This document shows positions 1 through 8,368 of a stretch of 64,000 nucleotides of DNA, in pieces. Source of the DNA: Burkholderia pyrrocinia (lineage in GTDB: Bacteria; Pseudomonadota; Gammaproteobacteria; Burkholderiales; Burkholderiaceae); the NCBI RefSeq assembly GCF_003330765.1, contig NZ_CP024902.1, positions 3,410,001 to 3,474,000 on the forward strand, given 5' to 3'. Made by a program: the position numbers and the translations under genes. The notes under the pieces are model-generated. The model had not been told where the DNA came from, searched no databases, and saw nothing but the letters and a program-made list of their open reading frames with translations. Position 1 is the stretch's first letter. Each line of letters opens with the position of its first letter.

Positions 1-662
1 GGCACGACGTTGAACACGCCGGCCGGAATGCCGGCCTCATGCGCGAGTTGCGCGACGCGGATCGCGGTCAGCGGCGACTTCTCCGACGGCTTCAGCACGA
101 CGCTGTTGCCGGCCGCGAGCGCGGGGCCGAATTTCCACGCGGCCATCAGGATCGGGAAGTTCCACGGCACGACGGCCGCCACCACACCGACCGGTTCGCG
201 CGTGACGAGCCCGACGAGATGATGATCGGCCGGCGCAACCTCGCCGCCGACCTTGTCGATCGCCTCCGCAAACCATTCGACGCAGTACGCGGCGCCCGGC
301 ACGTCGACCGTCGTGGTGTCGCCGATCGGCTTGCCCGCGTCGAGCGTCTCGAGCAGCGACAGTTCGTCGAGATGCTCGCGCATCAGCGCGGCCCAGCGCA
401 GCAGCACGGCCTTGCGCGCACGCGGGTTCAGGCCGGCCCACACGCCTGCGTCGAACGCGCGGCGCGCGGCCGCGACGGCCGCGTTCACGTCGGCTTCGCT
501 GCACTCGGCGACCTTCGCCAGCACGCGGCCGTCGATCGGGCTCACGCAGTCGAACGTCTTGCCGCCATGCGCGTCGCGCGACGCGCCGTCGATGAATGCG
601 CGCCCTTCGATCTCGAGCGACGCCGCCTTGTCCTGCCAGTCAGCCAAAGTCAACTTGTTCAT
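1..662 (-). CDS. puuC: Gamma-glutamyl-gamma-aminobutyraldehyde dehydrogenase, N-terminal part (cut by window edge)
   Basis: NAD(P)-dependent aldehyde dehydrogenase that would oxidise gamma-glutamyl-gamma-aminobutyraldehyde to gamma-glutamyl-GABA, the third step of the Puu putrescine pathway. About 220 residues are visible from the ATG at 662. They include the family motifs VPWNFP and LKPSEKSPLT in the cofactor-binding half. The catalytic Glu and Cys lie beyond the left edge, so activity cannot be judged. The gene lies 87 bp downstream of puuR on the same strand and the two are probably co-transcribed, as in the enteric puu cluster. Substrate specificity is inferred from the puu neighbours; other aldehyde dehydrogenases look similar in this half. 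Confidence 0.88.
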   Translation of the reverse strand, partial: MNKLTLADWQDKAASLEIEGRAFIDGASRDAHGGKTFDCVSPIDGRVLAKVAECSEADVNAAVAAARRAFDAGVWAGLNPRARKAVLLRWAALMREHLDELSLLETLDAGKPIGDTTTVDVPGAAYCVEWFAEAIDKVGGEVAPADHHLVGLVTREPVGVVAAVVPWNFPILMAAWKFGPALAAGNSVVLKPSEKSPLTAIRVAQLAHEAGIPAGVFNVV

Positions 663-749
663 CAGGAAGCCTCAATGTTGTGGCATTCGCGATGCGGCAC
701 GCCGCGCGCTGGTCGCGCAGCCGCCGTCAGCGAATGCGGTGACGCGCGG

Positions 750-1319
750 TCAGAAGGTCGCCGGCGAATTGGCCGAGACGACCTCGCAAATCAGTTCCGC
801 GCTGGGATTGCGAAAACGGTGCGGCAAACGGCTTTCGAAGTAGTAGCCGTCTCCGGGGTCGAGCAGCCACGTCGCGCCGTCGACGGTCAGCTCGAGCCGG
901 CCCGACACGACGACACCGCCCTCGTGCCCCGCGTGCACGAGCATCTCGGGCCCCGTATCGGCGTGCGGGTGGTAGATCTCGCGCAGGATGCACATGTTGC
1001 GGTCCTTCACGCTCGCGCCGACCAGATGAAACGCGAGCGTGTCGTTACCGAGGTTCGGCATCTCGTCGCGACGCGACACGACCGAGCGCGATTCGACGAG
1101 CTCGAACGTGAAGAACTCCGCGAGACTCATCGGTATGCATTCGAGCAGTTTCTTCAGCGAGCCGACCGACGGGCTCACGCGGCCCTGTTCGATCAGCGAG
1201 ATCGTGCCATTGGTGACGCCGGCGCGCTTCGCGAGTTCGCGCTGCGACAGGCCATGCTTGTTGCGCACGAAACGCAGGCGCTCGGCGACTTCGGTGGACA
1301 TCGGTTCGGTTTCGGACAC
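750..1319 (-). CDS. puuR: PuuR-like XRE-family repressor with C-terminal cupin domain
   Basis: Predicted repressor of putrescine-utilisation genes. Residues about 10-65 form a Cro/C1-type helix-turn-helix (GLSQRELAKRAGVTNGTIS). Residues about 105-185 form a small cupin barrel, the likely ligand sensor, ending SANSPATF much like E. coli PuuR. Length (189 aa) matches the family (185 aa). The start at 1319 is GTG; an in-frame ATG at 1301 would give 183 aa, and neither has a clear ribosome-binding site. It is divergent from the puuD-puuB operon, so the 0.9-kb gap between them should hold its operators. The ligand is inferred from homology. Confidence 0.88.
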   Translation of the reverse strand: MSETEPMSTEVAERLRFVRNKHGLSQRELAKRAGVTNGTISLIEQGRVSPSVGSLKKLLECIPMSLAEFFTFELVESRSVVSRRDEMPNLGNDTLAFHLVGASVKDRNMCILREIYHPHADTGPEMLVHAGHEGGVVVSGRLELTVDGATWLLDPGDGYYFESRLPHRFRNPSAELICEVVSANSPATF

Positions 1320-1361
1320 GATAAGTGCGATGACAAAGTGAAACGACGCAGTGGACAGCCG

Positions 1362-1374
1362 TTGAATATTCTAA
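1362..1374. promoter_or_regulatory. AATATT-centred box, candidate PuuR operator
   Basis: The sequence TTGAATATTCTAA contains the 8-bp palindrome GAATATTC. It lies 43 bp upstream of the puuR GTG. Similar boxes occur at 1454-1468 and 1681-1695. Assignment to PuuR is inference from position only. Confidence 0.3.
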
Positions 1375-1453
1375 TCACTTTATGCCGCATATCAGCGGGG
1401 AAAACCCTGAAAGGCGTTCGAAATAATCAACACCTCGCCGGTTATTCCTTTTG

Positions 1454-1468
1454 CGAATATTTTGTTCG
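1454..1468. promoter_or_regulatory. Inverted-repeat box, candidate PuuR operator
   Basis: CGAATATTTTGTTCG has outer arms CGAA and TTCG around an AT core. Its complement, CGAACAAAATATTCG, shares AT-rich character and AACA-type ends with the reported E. coli PuuR box, but the match is loose. It lies about 45 bp upstream of the putative -35 of the rightward promoter. Confidence 0.35.
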
Positions 1469-1510
1469 CACTGCTCGGGAAAGCCCTGATACAAGACCGT
1501 TAAAAAACAT

Positions 1511-1538
1511 TTGACGCCGTTTTTGGCTCGTATATGCT
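1511..1538 (+). promoter_or_regulatory. Sigma-70-like promoter facing the puuD operon
   Basis: TTGACG, a 16-bp spacer and TATGCT form the best sigma-70 match in the gap, oriented toward puuD. The start of transcription would be near 1545. Confidence 0.5.
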
Positions 1539-1601
1539 GGCTCTCAGGTCAGCGTCATCAGGCTTTCATAGGCAACAAAACGCGTTATCGCAACGCAAAA
1601 A

Positions 1602-1615
1602 TTGATGCCCATCAA
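1602..1615. promoter_or_regulatory. Perfect FNR/Anr-type box
   Basis: TTGATGCCCATCAA matches the FNR/Anr consensus TTGATNNNNATCAA at every fixed position. The dyad extends one base further on each side (1601-1616). It lies downstream of the 1511-1538 promoter, so it would either block that promoter or activate another one starting near 1650, where the sequence TGATTATTTT is AT-rich. Oxygen-responsive control of polyamine use is inference. Confidence 0.5.
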
Positions 1616-2222
1616 TGTAAATGACGCAGGACCGGCGCCTTGATTATTTTAAACGCCCAGCGCGTTGAAACGTTCAGGTGCTCAATATTTTCAACAAACC
1701 AGTCGAGTGTAATCGTGAGAGTCCGTGGCCCTCTGGTGAGGTGGGATCGAAGCGTTGCGCGAAGTTCGCGCGGCGCGGCGCCCGCTTCCGATGGCAGTTG
1801 CGGCTGGCATAGTCCTCGCCTGCTTCATCTGTCGATCTACACCATCCTGTCCCGTCGTTCCGTTCGGCGTCACAACGCTGTTTCCGCACGCGCATTCGTC
1901 GCCGTCGATACCGACGAAGTGGCGTCGCTGCTGCCGTAGCGCCTCTCCTTTCTTCACGTCGTTCGTTTCGTCTGCCGATTCGCCAACCGCATCGTCCGTG
2001 CGGTGACGGAACGCGTTCGCGCATTCGTTGCCGCGTCGCGTGTCGCAATGAAACGAACGACGGCCTGATCGTCGCGCGCAGCGCGGATCGCCACGCCATC
2101 CCGTTGCGCCCATTCACCAGCGGCCTTGCGCTTTGCGCCAGGCTGCGGGGCTGCTGCACGCCTGCGTTTCGCCGCATCCGGCAAGACGCACGCAACAGCC
2201 CTTCGGATAACTGATTGACGTC

Positions 2223-3008
2223 ATGGAAAGGAAACCCCTCGTCGGCCTCACCGCCGACTACACGCAAATCGGCACGCACGCGTCGCATACGGTCGGCGAC
2301 AAATACGTCGCCGCGATCGTCGACGGCGCGCACGCGTTCGCGATGGTGCTGCCCGCGCTCGGCGAACGCCAGTCGGTCGACGACGTGCTCGATACGGTCG
2401 ACGGCCTGCTGTTTACCGGCAGCTATTCGAACATCGAGCCGCATCGGTACGGTGGCGAGCCGAGCGCGCCCGGCACGAAGCACGACCCGGCACGCGACGC
2501 GACGACGCTGCCGCTGCTGCGTGCGGCAATCGCCGCGGGCGTGCCCGTGCTCGCCTTATGCCGCGGCTTCCAGGAGCTGAACGTCGTCTGCGGCGGCACG
2601 CTGCACCAGCGCGTGCATGAAGTGCCGGGCTTCGCCGATCACCGCGAGGACGATGCCGCGCCGATGGACACGCAGTACGGCCCCGCGCACGTCGTGCGCC
2701 TGACGCCCGGCGGCGTGCTGCATGCGCTCGCCGGCGGCCGCGACGAAGTTCAGGTGAATTCGCTGCATAAACAGGGCATCGCGCAACTCGGCTCCGGCCT
2801 CGCGATCGAGGCCGTCGCGCCGGACGGCCTGATCGAGGCCGTGAGCGTCGTCGACGCACCGGCTTTCGCGCTCGCCGTGCAATGGCATCCGGAATGGCGC
2901 CATGCGCTCGACCCGCTGTCGACCGCGATCTTCCGCGCGTTCGGCGATGCGTGCCGCGCCCGCCGGGATGCCCGTACGCGTACCAGGGCCGCCGCCGCGC
3001 TCGCCTGA
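2223..3008 (+). CDS. puuD: Gamma-glutamyl-GABA hydrolase
   Basis: Class I glutamine-amidotransferase-like hydrolase (peptidase C26 family) that releases GABA and glutamate from gamma-glutamyl-GABA, the last Puu step. The nucleophile elbow LALCRGFQE puts the catalytic cysteine at residue 113. The partner motif QWHPEW near residues 220-225 supplies the His and Glu. Length is 261 aa, close to E. coli PuuD (254). It is the first gene of the rightward polyamine operon, 29 bp before puuA. The start ATG has only a weak upstream purine tract. Confidence 0.92.
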   Translation: MERKPLVGLTADYTQIGTHASHTVGDKYVAAIVDGAHAFAMVLPALGERQSVDDVLDTVDGLLFTGSYSNIEPHRYGGEPSAPGTKHDPARDATTLPLLRAAIAAGVPVLALCRGFQELNVVCGGTLHQRVHEVPGFADHREDDAAPMDTQYGPAHVVRLTPGGVLHALAGGRDEVQVNSLHKQGIAQLGSGLAIEAVAPDGLIEAVSVVDAPAFALAVQWHPEWRHALDPLSTAIFRAFGDACRARRDARTRTRAAAALA

Positions 3009-3037
3009 GCGCGGCCGACCAACCAACGAGAACGAAT

Positions 3038-4375
3038 ATGCAAGACATCGAAGATTTTCTGAAGCAACACCGCATTACCGAGGTCGAGGCGATCATCCCC
3101 GACATGGCCGGCATCGCGCGCGGCAAGATCACGCCGCGCAACAAGTTCACGTCCGGCGAATCGATGCGGCTGCCGCAGGCCGTGATGGTGCAGACCGTCA
3201 CCGGCGAGTATCCGGAAGACGGCTCGCTGACGGGCGTGACCGATCCCGACATGGTGTGTGTGCCCGATCCGTCGACGATCCGCCTGATCCCGTGGGCCGT
3301 CGACCCGACCGCGCAGGTGATCCACGATTGCGTGCACTTCGACGGCTCGCCGGTCGAGATCTCGCCGCGCTACGTGCTGCGCCGCGTGCTCGACCTGTAC
3401 AAGGCGAAGGGCTGGAAGCCGGTCGTCGCTCCCGAGCTCGAGTTCTACCTCGTCGACATGAACAAGGACCCCGACCTGCCGCTGCGCCCGCCGGTCGGCC
3501 GCACGGGCCGCCCCGAAACGGGCCGCCAGTCGTATTCGATCGAGGCCGTCAACGAATTCGATCCGCTGTTCGAGGACATCTACGAGTACTGCGAGTCGCA
3601 GGGCCTCGACATCGACACGCTGATCCACGAAGTCGGCGCCGCGCAGATGGAGATCAACTTCATGCACGGCGACCCGCTGTCGCTGGCCGACCAGGTGTTC
3701 CTGTTCAAGCGCACGGTGCGCGAGGCCGCGCTGCGGCACAACATGTACGCCACCTTCATGGCCAAGCCGATGGAGAACGAGCCGGGTTCCGCGATGCACG
3801 TGCACCAGAGCATCGTCGACGAGGAAACGGGCCGGAACCTGTTCACGTCGCCGGAAACGGGCGGTGCGACGTCGATGTTCTACAACTACCTCGCGGGGCT
3901 GCAGAAGTACACGCCGGCGCTGATGCCGATCTTCGCGCCGTACATCAACTCGTACCGCCGGCTGTCGCGCTTCATGGCCGCGCCGATCAACGTGCAGTGG
4001 GGCTACGACAACCGCACGGTCGGCTTCCGCATCCCGCACTCGAGCCCCGTGGCGCGCCGCATCGAGAACCGCATTCCGGGCGTCGACTGCAACCCGTACC
4101 TCGCGCTCGCCGCGACGCTCGCGGCCGGCTACCTCGGCATGACGCAGCGCCTGGAGCCGACCGAGCCGCTCGTCAGCGACGGCTACGACCTGCCGTACCA
4201 GTTGCCGCGCAACCTGGAGGAAGGCTTGACGCTGATGGCCGCATGCGAGCCGCTCGGCGAAATTCTCGGCCAGAAATTCCTGAAGGCGTATTTCGCGCTG
4301 AAGGAAACCGAATACGAAGCGTTCTTCCGCGTGATCAGCTCGTGGGAACGCCGCCATCTGCTGCTGCACGTATAA
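3038..4375 (+). CDS. puuA: Gamma-glutamylputrescine synthetase (glutamine synthetase family)
   Basis: ATP-dependent ligase of the glutamine synthetase fold that joins glutamate to putrescine, the first Puu step. The 445-aa product has the N-terminal beta-grasp region, the ATP/metal motif GSAMHVHQS in the middle and the substrate motif NRTVGFRIP after it. It lacks the tyrosine adenylylation loop of true GlnA. The ATG at 3038 was chosen because it gives the family N terminus (MQDIEDFLKQHRITEVE) and follows puuD closely; an upstream in-frame extension overlaps puuD and is rejected. The exact amine is inferred from context; GlnA-like paralogues for other amines exist. Confidence 0.9.
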   Translation: MQDIEDFLKQHRITEVEAIIPDMAGIARGKITPRNKFTSGESMRLPQAVMVQTVTGEYPEDGSLTGVTDPDMVCVPDPSTIRLIPWAVDPTAQVIHDCVHFDGSPVEISPRYVLRRVLDLYKAKGWKPVVAPELEFYLVDMNKDPDLPLRPPVGRTGRPETGRQSYSIEAVNEFDPLFEDIYEYCESQGLDIDTLIHEVGAAQMEINFMHGDPLSLADQVFLFKRTVREAALRHNMYATFMAKPMENEPGSAMHVHQSIVDEETGRNLFTSPETGGATSMFYNYLAGLQKYTPALMPIFAPYINSYRRLSRFMAAPINVQWGYDNRTVGFRIPHSSPVARRIENRIPGVDCNPYLALAATLAAGYLGMTQRLEPTEPLVSDGYDLPYQLPRNLEEGLTLMAACEPLGEILGQKFLKAYFALKETEYEAFFRVISSWERRHLLLHV

Positions 4376-4410
4376 GCGCGCGCACCGCCATACGGAATCA
4401 CGGAGGAAAC

Positions 4411-5838
4411 ATGACGTACCGCAACGAATCAGCCTGGATCCAGCCCGCCGCGCCGGCGGCCCGCACCACGCAGCAGCGCTCGACCGCCGAATACCGCGCG
4501 CTCGACGCCGCGCACCACATCCACCCGTTCTCGGACATGGGCGCGCTCAACCGCGCGGGCAGCCGCGTGATCGTAAGGGCCGACGGCGTCTACCTGTGGG
4601 ACTCGGACGGCAACAAGGTCATCGACGGGATGGCCGGCCTCTGGTGCGTGAACGTCGGCTACGGCCGCAAGGAACTCGCCGATGCCGCGTATCGCCAGCT
4701 GCAGGAACTGCCGTTCTACAACACCTTCTTCAAGACGACGCACCCGCCGGTGATCGAGCTTTCCGCGCTGCTCGCGGAAGTGACGCCGGCCGGCTTCAAT
4801 CACTTCTTCTATTGCAACAGCGGCTCGGAAGGCAACGACACCGTGCTGCGTCTCGTGCACCAGTACTGGCGCGTACAGGGCAAGCCGCAGAAGAAATACG
4901 TGATCTCGCGCAGGAACGGCTACCACGGCTCGACGATCGCGGGCGGCACGCTCGGCGGGATGGGCTACATGCACGAGCAGATGCCGTCGAAGGTCGAGCA
5001 CATCGTGCACATCGACCAGCCGTACTTCTTCGGCGAAGCGCAGCCGGGCGAAACGCCGGAAGCGTTCGGCCTCGCGCGCGCGCAGCAGCTCGAAGCGAAG
5101 ATTCTCGAACTTGGCGCGGAGAATGTCGCGGCATTCATCGGCGAGCCGTTCCAGGGCGCGGGCGGCGTGATCTTCCCGCCGTCGACGTACTGGCCGGAAA
5201 TCCAGCGGATCTGCCGCAAGTACGACATCCTGCTGGTCGCCGACGAAGTGATCGGCGGCTTCGGCCGCACCGGCGAATGGTTCGCGCATCAGCACTTCGG
5301 CTTCGAGCCGGACCTGATCACGATGGCGAAGGGCCTCACGTCGGGCTATGTGCCGATGGGCGCCGTCGGCATTCACGAGCGTGTCGCGCGGCCGATCATC
5401 GACAACGGGGAATTCAACCACGGCCTCACGTACTCGGGCCATCCGGTCGCCGCGGCCGTCGCAGTCGCGAACCTGAAAGTGCTGCGCGACGAAGGGATCG
5501 TCGAACGCGTGAAGACCGACACGGGCCCGTACTTCCAGGCGCTGATGCGCGAAACCTTCGCGCGTCACCCGATCGTCGGTGAAGTGCACGGCCACGGCCT
5601 CGTCGCAAGCCTGCAGTTGTCCGAAGCACCGGCCGAACGCCGCCGCTTCGCGAACGGCGGCGACGTCGGCACGATCTGCCGCGACTTCTGCTTCAACGGC
5701 AACCTGATCATGCGTGCGACCGGCGACCGGATGCTGCTGTCGCCGCCGCTCGTGATCTCGCGTCAGGAAATCGATGAACTCGTATCGAAGGCGAAGAAGG
5801 CCGTCGATGCAACCGCCCAGCAACTGGGTATTTCGTAA
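4411..5838 (+). CDS. spuC: Class III aminotransferase, putrescine-pyruvate type (SpuC-like)
   Basis: PLP-dependent omega-aminotransferase, 475 aa. It carries the PLP phosphate motif NSGSEGNDT, the aspartate motif LLVADEVIGGFGRTG and the Schiff-base lysine in MAKGLTSGYVPMG (about K307). Family members such as Pseudomonas SpuC move the amine of putrescine (or cadaverine) to pyruvate. A strong ribosome-binding site (GGAGG) precedes the ATG. Its place between puuA and potF suggests the cell can deaminate putrescine directly as well as through gamma-glutamylation. It could also act on diaminopropane or beta-alanine; the symbol is by similarity. Confidence 0.8.
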   Translation: MTYRNESAWIQPAAPAARTTQQRSTAEYRALDAAHHIHPFSDMGALNRAGSRVIVRADGVYLWDSDGNKVIDGMAGLWCVNVGYGRKELADAAYRQLQELPFYNTFFKTTHPPVIELSALLAEVTPAGFNHFFYCNSGSEGNDTVLRLVHQYWRVQGKPQKKYVISRRNGYHGSTIAGGTLGGMGYMHEQMPSKVEHIVHIDQPYFFGEAQPGETPEAFGLARAQQLEAKILELGAENVAAFIGEPFQGAGGVIFPPSTYWPEIQRICRKYDILLVADEVIGGFGRTGEWFAHQHFGFEPDLITMAKGLTSGYVPMGAVGIHERVARPIIDNGEFNHGLTYSGHPVAAAVAVANLKVLRDEGIVERVKTDTGPYFQALMRETFARHPIVGEVHGHGLVASLQLSEAPAERRRFANGGDVGTICRDFCFNGNLIMRATGDRMLLSPPLVISRQEIDELVSKAKKAVDATAQQLGIS

Positions 5839-5899
5839 CGGCCTTGCCTACAGGCGTGCGGCGGGCGCCGCACGCCGCCATAACCAGGGGAATTCCACC

Positions 5900-7015
5900 A
5901 TGCGTGCCTGCTTTCTTCGCCAAGCCTGTTCTGTTGCCGCCCTTGCCGCCGCGGCCGCGTTCACGTCGGTCGCCAGCCCGTCGGCGCATGCCGACGAGCT
6001 GAACGTCTACAACTGGTCCGACTACATCGCACCGGACACGATCCCGAACTTCCAGAAGCAAACGGGCATCCACGTCAAGTACGACAACTACGACAGCGAC
6101 GACACGCTTCAGGCGAAGCTGCTTGCCGGCAGTTCGGGCTACGACATCGTCGTGCCGACGTCGAACTACATGGCCAAGCAGATCCAGGCCGGCGTGTACC
6201 AGAAGCTCGACAAGTCGAAGCTTCCGAACCTCGCGAACCTCGACCCGCTGCTGATGAAGATGATCGGGGATGCCGATCCGGGCAACCAGTACGGCGTCCC
6301 CTGGGCCTACGGCACGGACGGCATCGGCTACAACGCGCAGGCAGTGAAGAAGGCACTCGGCGACAAGGCGCCCGTCGACAGCTGGGCACTGGTGTTCGAT
6401 CCGGCCAACATGGAGAAGCTGAAGGGCTGCGGCGTGTCGTTCCTCGACCAGGCCGTCGACGTGTTCGCCGCCACGCTGCAGTATATGGGCAAGGATCCGA
6501 ACAGCAAGAACCCCGGCGATTACCAGGCCGCATTCGAAGTCCTGAAGAAAGTCCGCCCGTACATCACCCAGTTCAACTCGTCCGGCTACATCAACGACCT
6601 CGCGAACAACGACGTATGCGTCGCGCTCGGCTGGTCGGGCGACGTCGGCATCGCACACCGTCGCTCGGCCGAAGCGAAGCGCTCGTACGACATCAAGTTC
6701 TCGAACCCGAAGGAAGGCGGGCTGCTGTGGTTCGACGTGATGGTGATCCCGAAGGACGCGCCGCACCCCGAGAGCGCGCTGAAGTGGATCAACTACGTCT
6801 CCGATCCGAAGGTCAACGCGGCGATCACCAACACGGTGTTCTACCCGACCGCGAACAAGGCCGCGCACCCGTTCGTCACGCCGTCCGTCGCACAGGACCC
6901 GACCGTCTACCCGCCGGAAGACGTGCTGAAGAAGATGGTGCTGATGAAGCCGATGCCGGCCGACATCCTGCGCCTCCAGAACCGCCTGTGGGCGCAACTG
7001 AAGACCGGCCACTGA
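5900..7015 (+). CDS. potF: Periplasmic putrescine/spermidine-binding protein
   Basis: Substrate-binding protein of a polyamine ABC importer, 371 aa. A Sec signal peptide occupies residues 1 to about 31 (charged start, Ala-rich core, SAHA before the cut). The mature start DELNVYNWSDYIAP is diagnostic of the PotD/PotF/SpuD family. The first codon at 5900 was chosen because it begins the signal peptide; the open frame extends upstream into spuC. Putrescine rather than spermidine preference is inferred from the puu context. Confidence 0.92.
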   Translation: MRACFLRQACSVAALAAAAAFTSVASPSAHADELNVYNWSDYIAPDTIPNFQKQTGIHVKYDNYDSDDTLQAKLLAGSSGYDIVVPTSNYMAKQIQAGVYQKLDKSKLPNLANLDPLLMKMIGDADPGNQYGVPWAYGTDGIGYNAQAVKKALGDKAPVDSWALVFDPANMEKLKGCGVSFLDQAVDVFAATLQYMGKDPNSKNPGDYQAAFEVLKKVRPYITQFNSSGYINDLANNDVCVALGWSGDVGIAHRRSAEAKRSYDIKFSNPKEGGLLWFDVMVIPKDAPHPESALKWINYVSDPKVNAAITNTVFYPTANKAAHPFVTPSVAQDPTVYPPEDVLKKMVLMKPMPADILRLQNRLWAQLKTGH

Positions 7016-7191
7016 TCGCCGCGCATCACGGCGGCGCAGGCATCGCTCCACGCCTGCCCGCCTGAGATCCGCGGACATCCGTCCGCCCGCGCGCACCGCG
7101 CGCACTGTTCCATCCGGCACGAGCCGTTGCCCGCGAGTCGCGTCATGCGCGTCGCGCGGGAACGCTCACGCCTGCAATCCGTGAAGAACGA

Positions 7192-8358
7192 ATGGTGACT
7201 CCCATGCAATCGATACCCTCTTCCGCTGCTGCAAGACAGACTCAACCGGCCGCCGCGCCCCGTACGCAAAACGACGCGTTCGTACGCATCGAAAACGTCG
7301 TGAAGAAATTCGGCGACAGCACGGCCGTCGACAATGTGAACCTGACGATCGCGAAGAACGAGCTGTTCGCGCTGCTCGGCAGCTCGGGCTGCGGCAAGTC
7401 GACGCTGCTGCGCATGCTCGCCGGGCTGGAGACGGCCACCTCCGGCAAGATCTTCGTCGACGGCGAGGACCTCGCGTCGCTGCCGCCGTACCGCCGCCCG
7501 GTGAACATGATGTTCCAGTCGTACGCGCTGTTCCCGCACATGTCGGTCGAATCGAACGTCGCGTTCGGCCTGAAGCAGGAAGGCACGCCGAAGCACGAAA
7601 TCAAGGAGCGCGTGGCCGACGCGCTCGCGCTGGTGCAGATGAGCAAGTATGCGCAGCGCAAGCCGCACCAGCTCTCCGGCGGCCAGCAGCAGCGCGTCGC
7701 GCTGGCGCGCTCGCTGGTCAAGCGCCCGAAGCTGCTGCTGCTCGACGAGCCGATGTCCGCGCTCGACAAGAAGATCCGCCAGAAGACCCAGCTCGAACTC
7801 GTGAACATCATCGAGAAGGTCGACGTGACCTGCGTGATGGTCACGCACGACCAGGAAGAGGCGATGACGATGGCCAGCCGCCTCGCGGTAATGAGCGAAG
7901 GCAAGATCGTGCAGATCGGCGCGCCCGGCGAAGTGTACGAGTTCCCGAACAGCCGCTTCTCGGCCGAATTCATCGGCTCGACCAACCTGTTCGAAGGGCG
8001 CGTGGTCGAGGACGAACCCGATCACATCTTCGTCGAAAGCGACGACCTCGAAACGCGCATGTACGTGAGCCACGGCGTGACGGGCCCGCTCGGGATGCCG
8101 GTCGGCATCTCGGTGCGCCCGGAACGCGTGCACGTGTCGCGCGAGAAGCCGGGATCGAAGCACAACTGGGCGCGCGGCGTGGTGACCGACATCGCGTACA
8201 TGGGCAGCTACTCGCTGTATCACGTGCGCCTGCCGAGCGGCAAGACGGTCGTGTCGAACCTGTCGAGCTCGCACCTGCTGCACGACAGTGCGCCGGCCTG
8301 GAACGACGACGTGTTCGTGTCGTGGTCGCCGGCCAGCGGCGTCGTGCTGACGCAGTGA
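7192..8358 (+). CDS. potG: Polyamine ABC transporter ATPase
   Basis: ATP-binding subunit energising the PotFGHI importer, 388 aa. Walker A is GSSGCGKST, the ABC signature is LSGGQQQRVALAR and Walker B is LLLLDEPMSALD. A C-terminal TOBE-type regulatory domain follows (about residues 290-380). A GAAGAACG tract precedes the ATG at 7192; an ATG four codons later is an alternative start. A 176-bp GC-rich gap separates it from potF, in which no clear promoter is seen. Confidence 0.93.
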   Translation: MVTPMQSIPSSAAARQTQPAAAPRTQNDAFVRIENVVKKFGDSTAVDNVNLTIAKNELFALLGSSGCGKSTLLRMLAGLETATSGKIFVDGEDLASLPPYRRPVNMMFQSYALFPHMSVESNVAFGLKQEGTPKHEIKERVADALALVQMSKYAQRKPHQLSGGQQQRVALARSLVKRPKLLLLDEPMSALDKKIRQKTQLELVNIIEKVDVTCVMVTHDQEEAMTMASRLAVMSEGKIVQIGAPGEVYEFPNSRFSAEFIGSTNLFEGRVVEDEPDHIFVESDDLETRMYVSHGVTGPLGMPVGISVRPERVHVSREKPGSKHNWARGVVTDIAYMGSYSLYHVRLPSGKTVVSNLSSSHLLHDSAPAWNDDVFVSWSPASGVVLTQ

Positions 8359-8368
8359 GGACGACACG

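Larger units (their letters stand above)
1320..2222. promoter_or_regulatory. Long divergent control region between puuR and puuD
   Basis: No convincing gene is seen in these 903 bp. The first 370 bp are AT-richer than the flanks and hold a sigma-70-like promoter, a perfect FNR-type dyad and three AATATT-centred boxes, listed separately. The remaining 530 bp up to puuD contain open frames in several registers, but none has a family match or good start signals. If transcription starts near 1545, puuD has an unusually long leader of about 680 nt. A small RNA or an unannotated short protein cannot be excluded. Confidence 0.55.

Noticed and set aside
1640..1939. 99-codon plus-strand frame in the puuR-puuD gap
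   Set aside because: No ribosome site, no family, and overlapping frames of similar length exist on both strands.
2750..4369. 539-codon open frame antisense to puuA
   Set aside because: It is a high-GC shadow; its product is rich in Arg/His/Ala with no family, and puuA on the other strand is certain.
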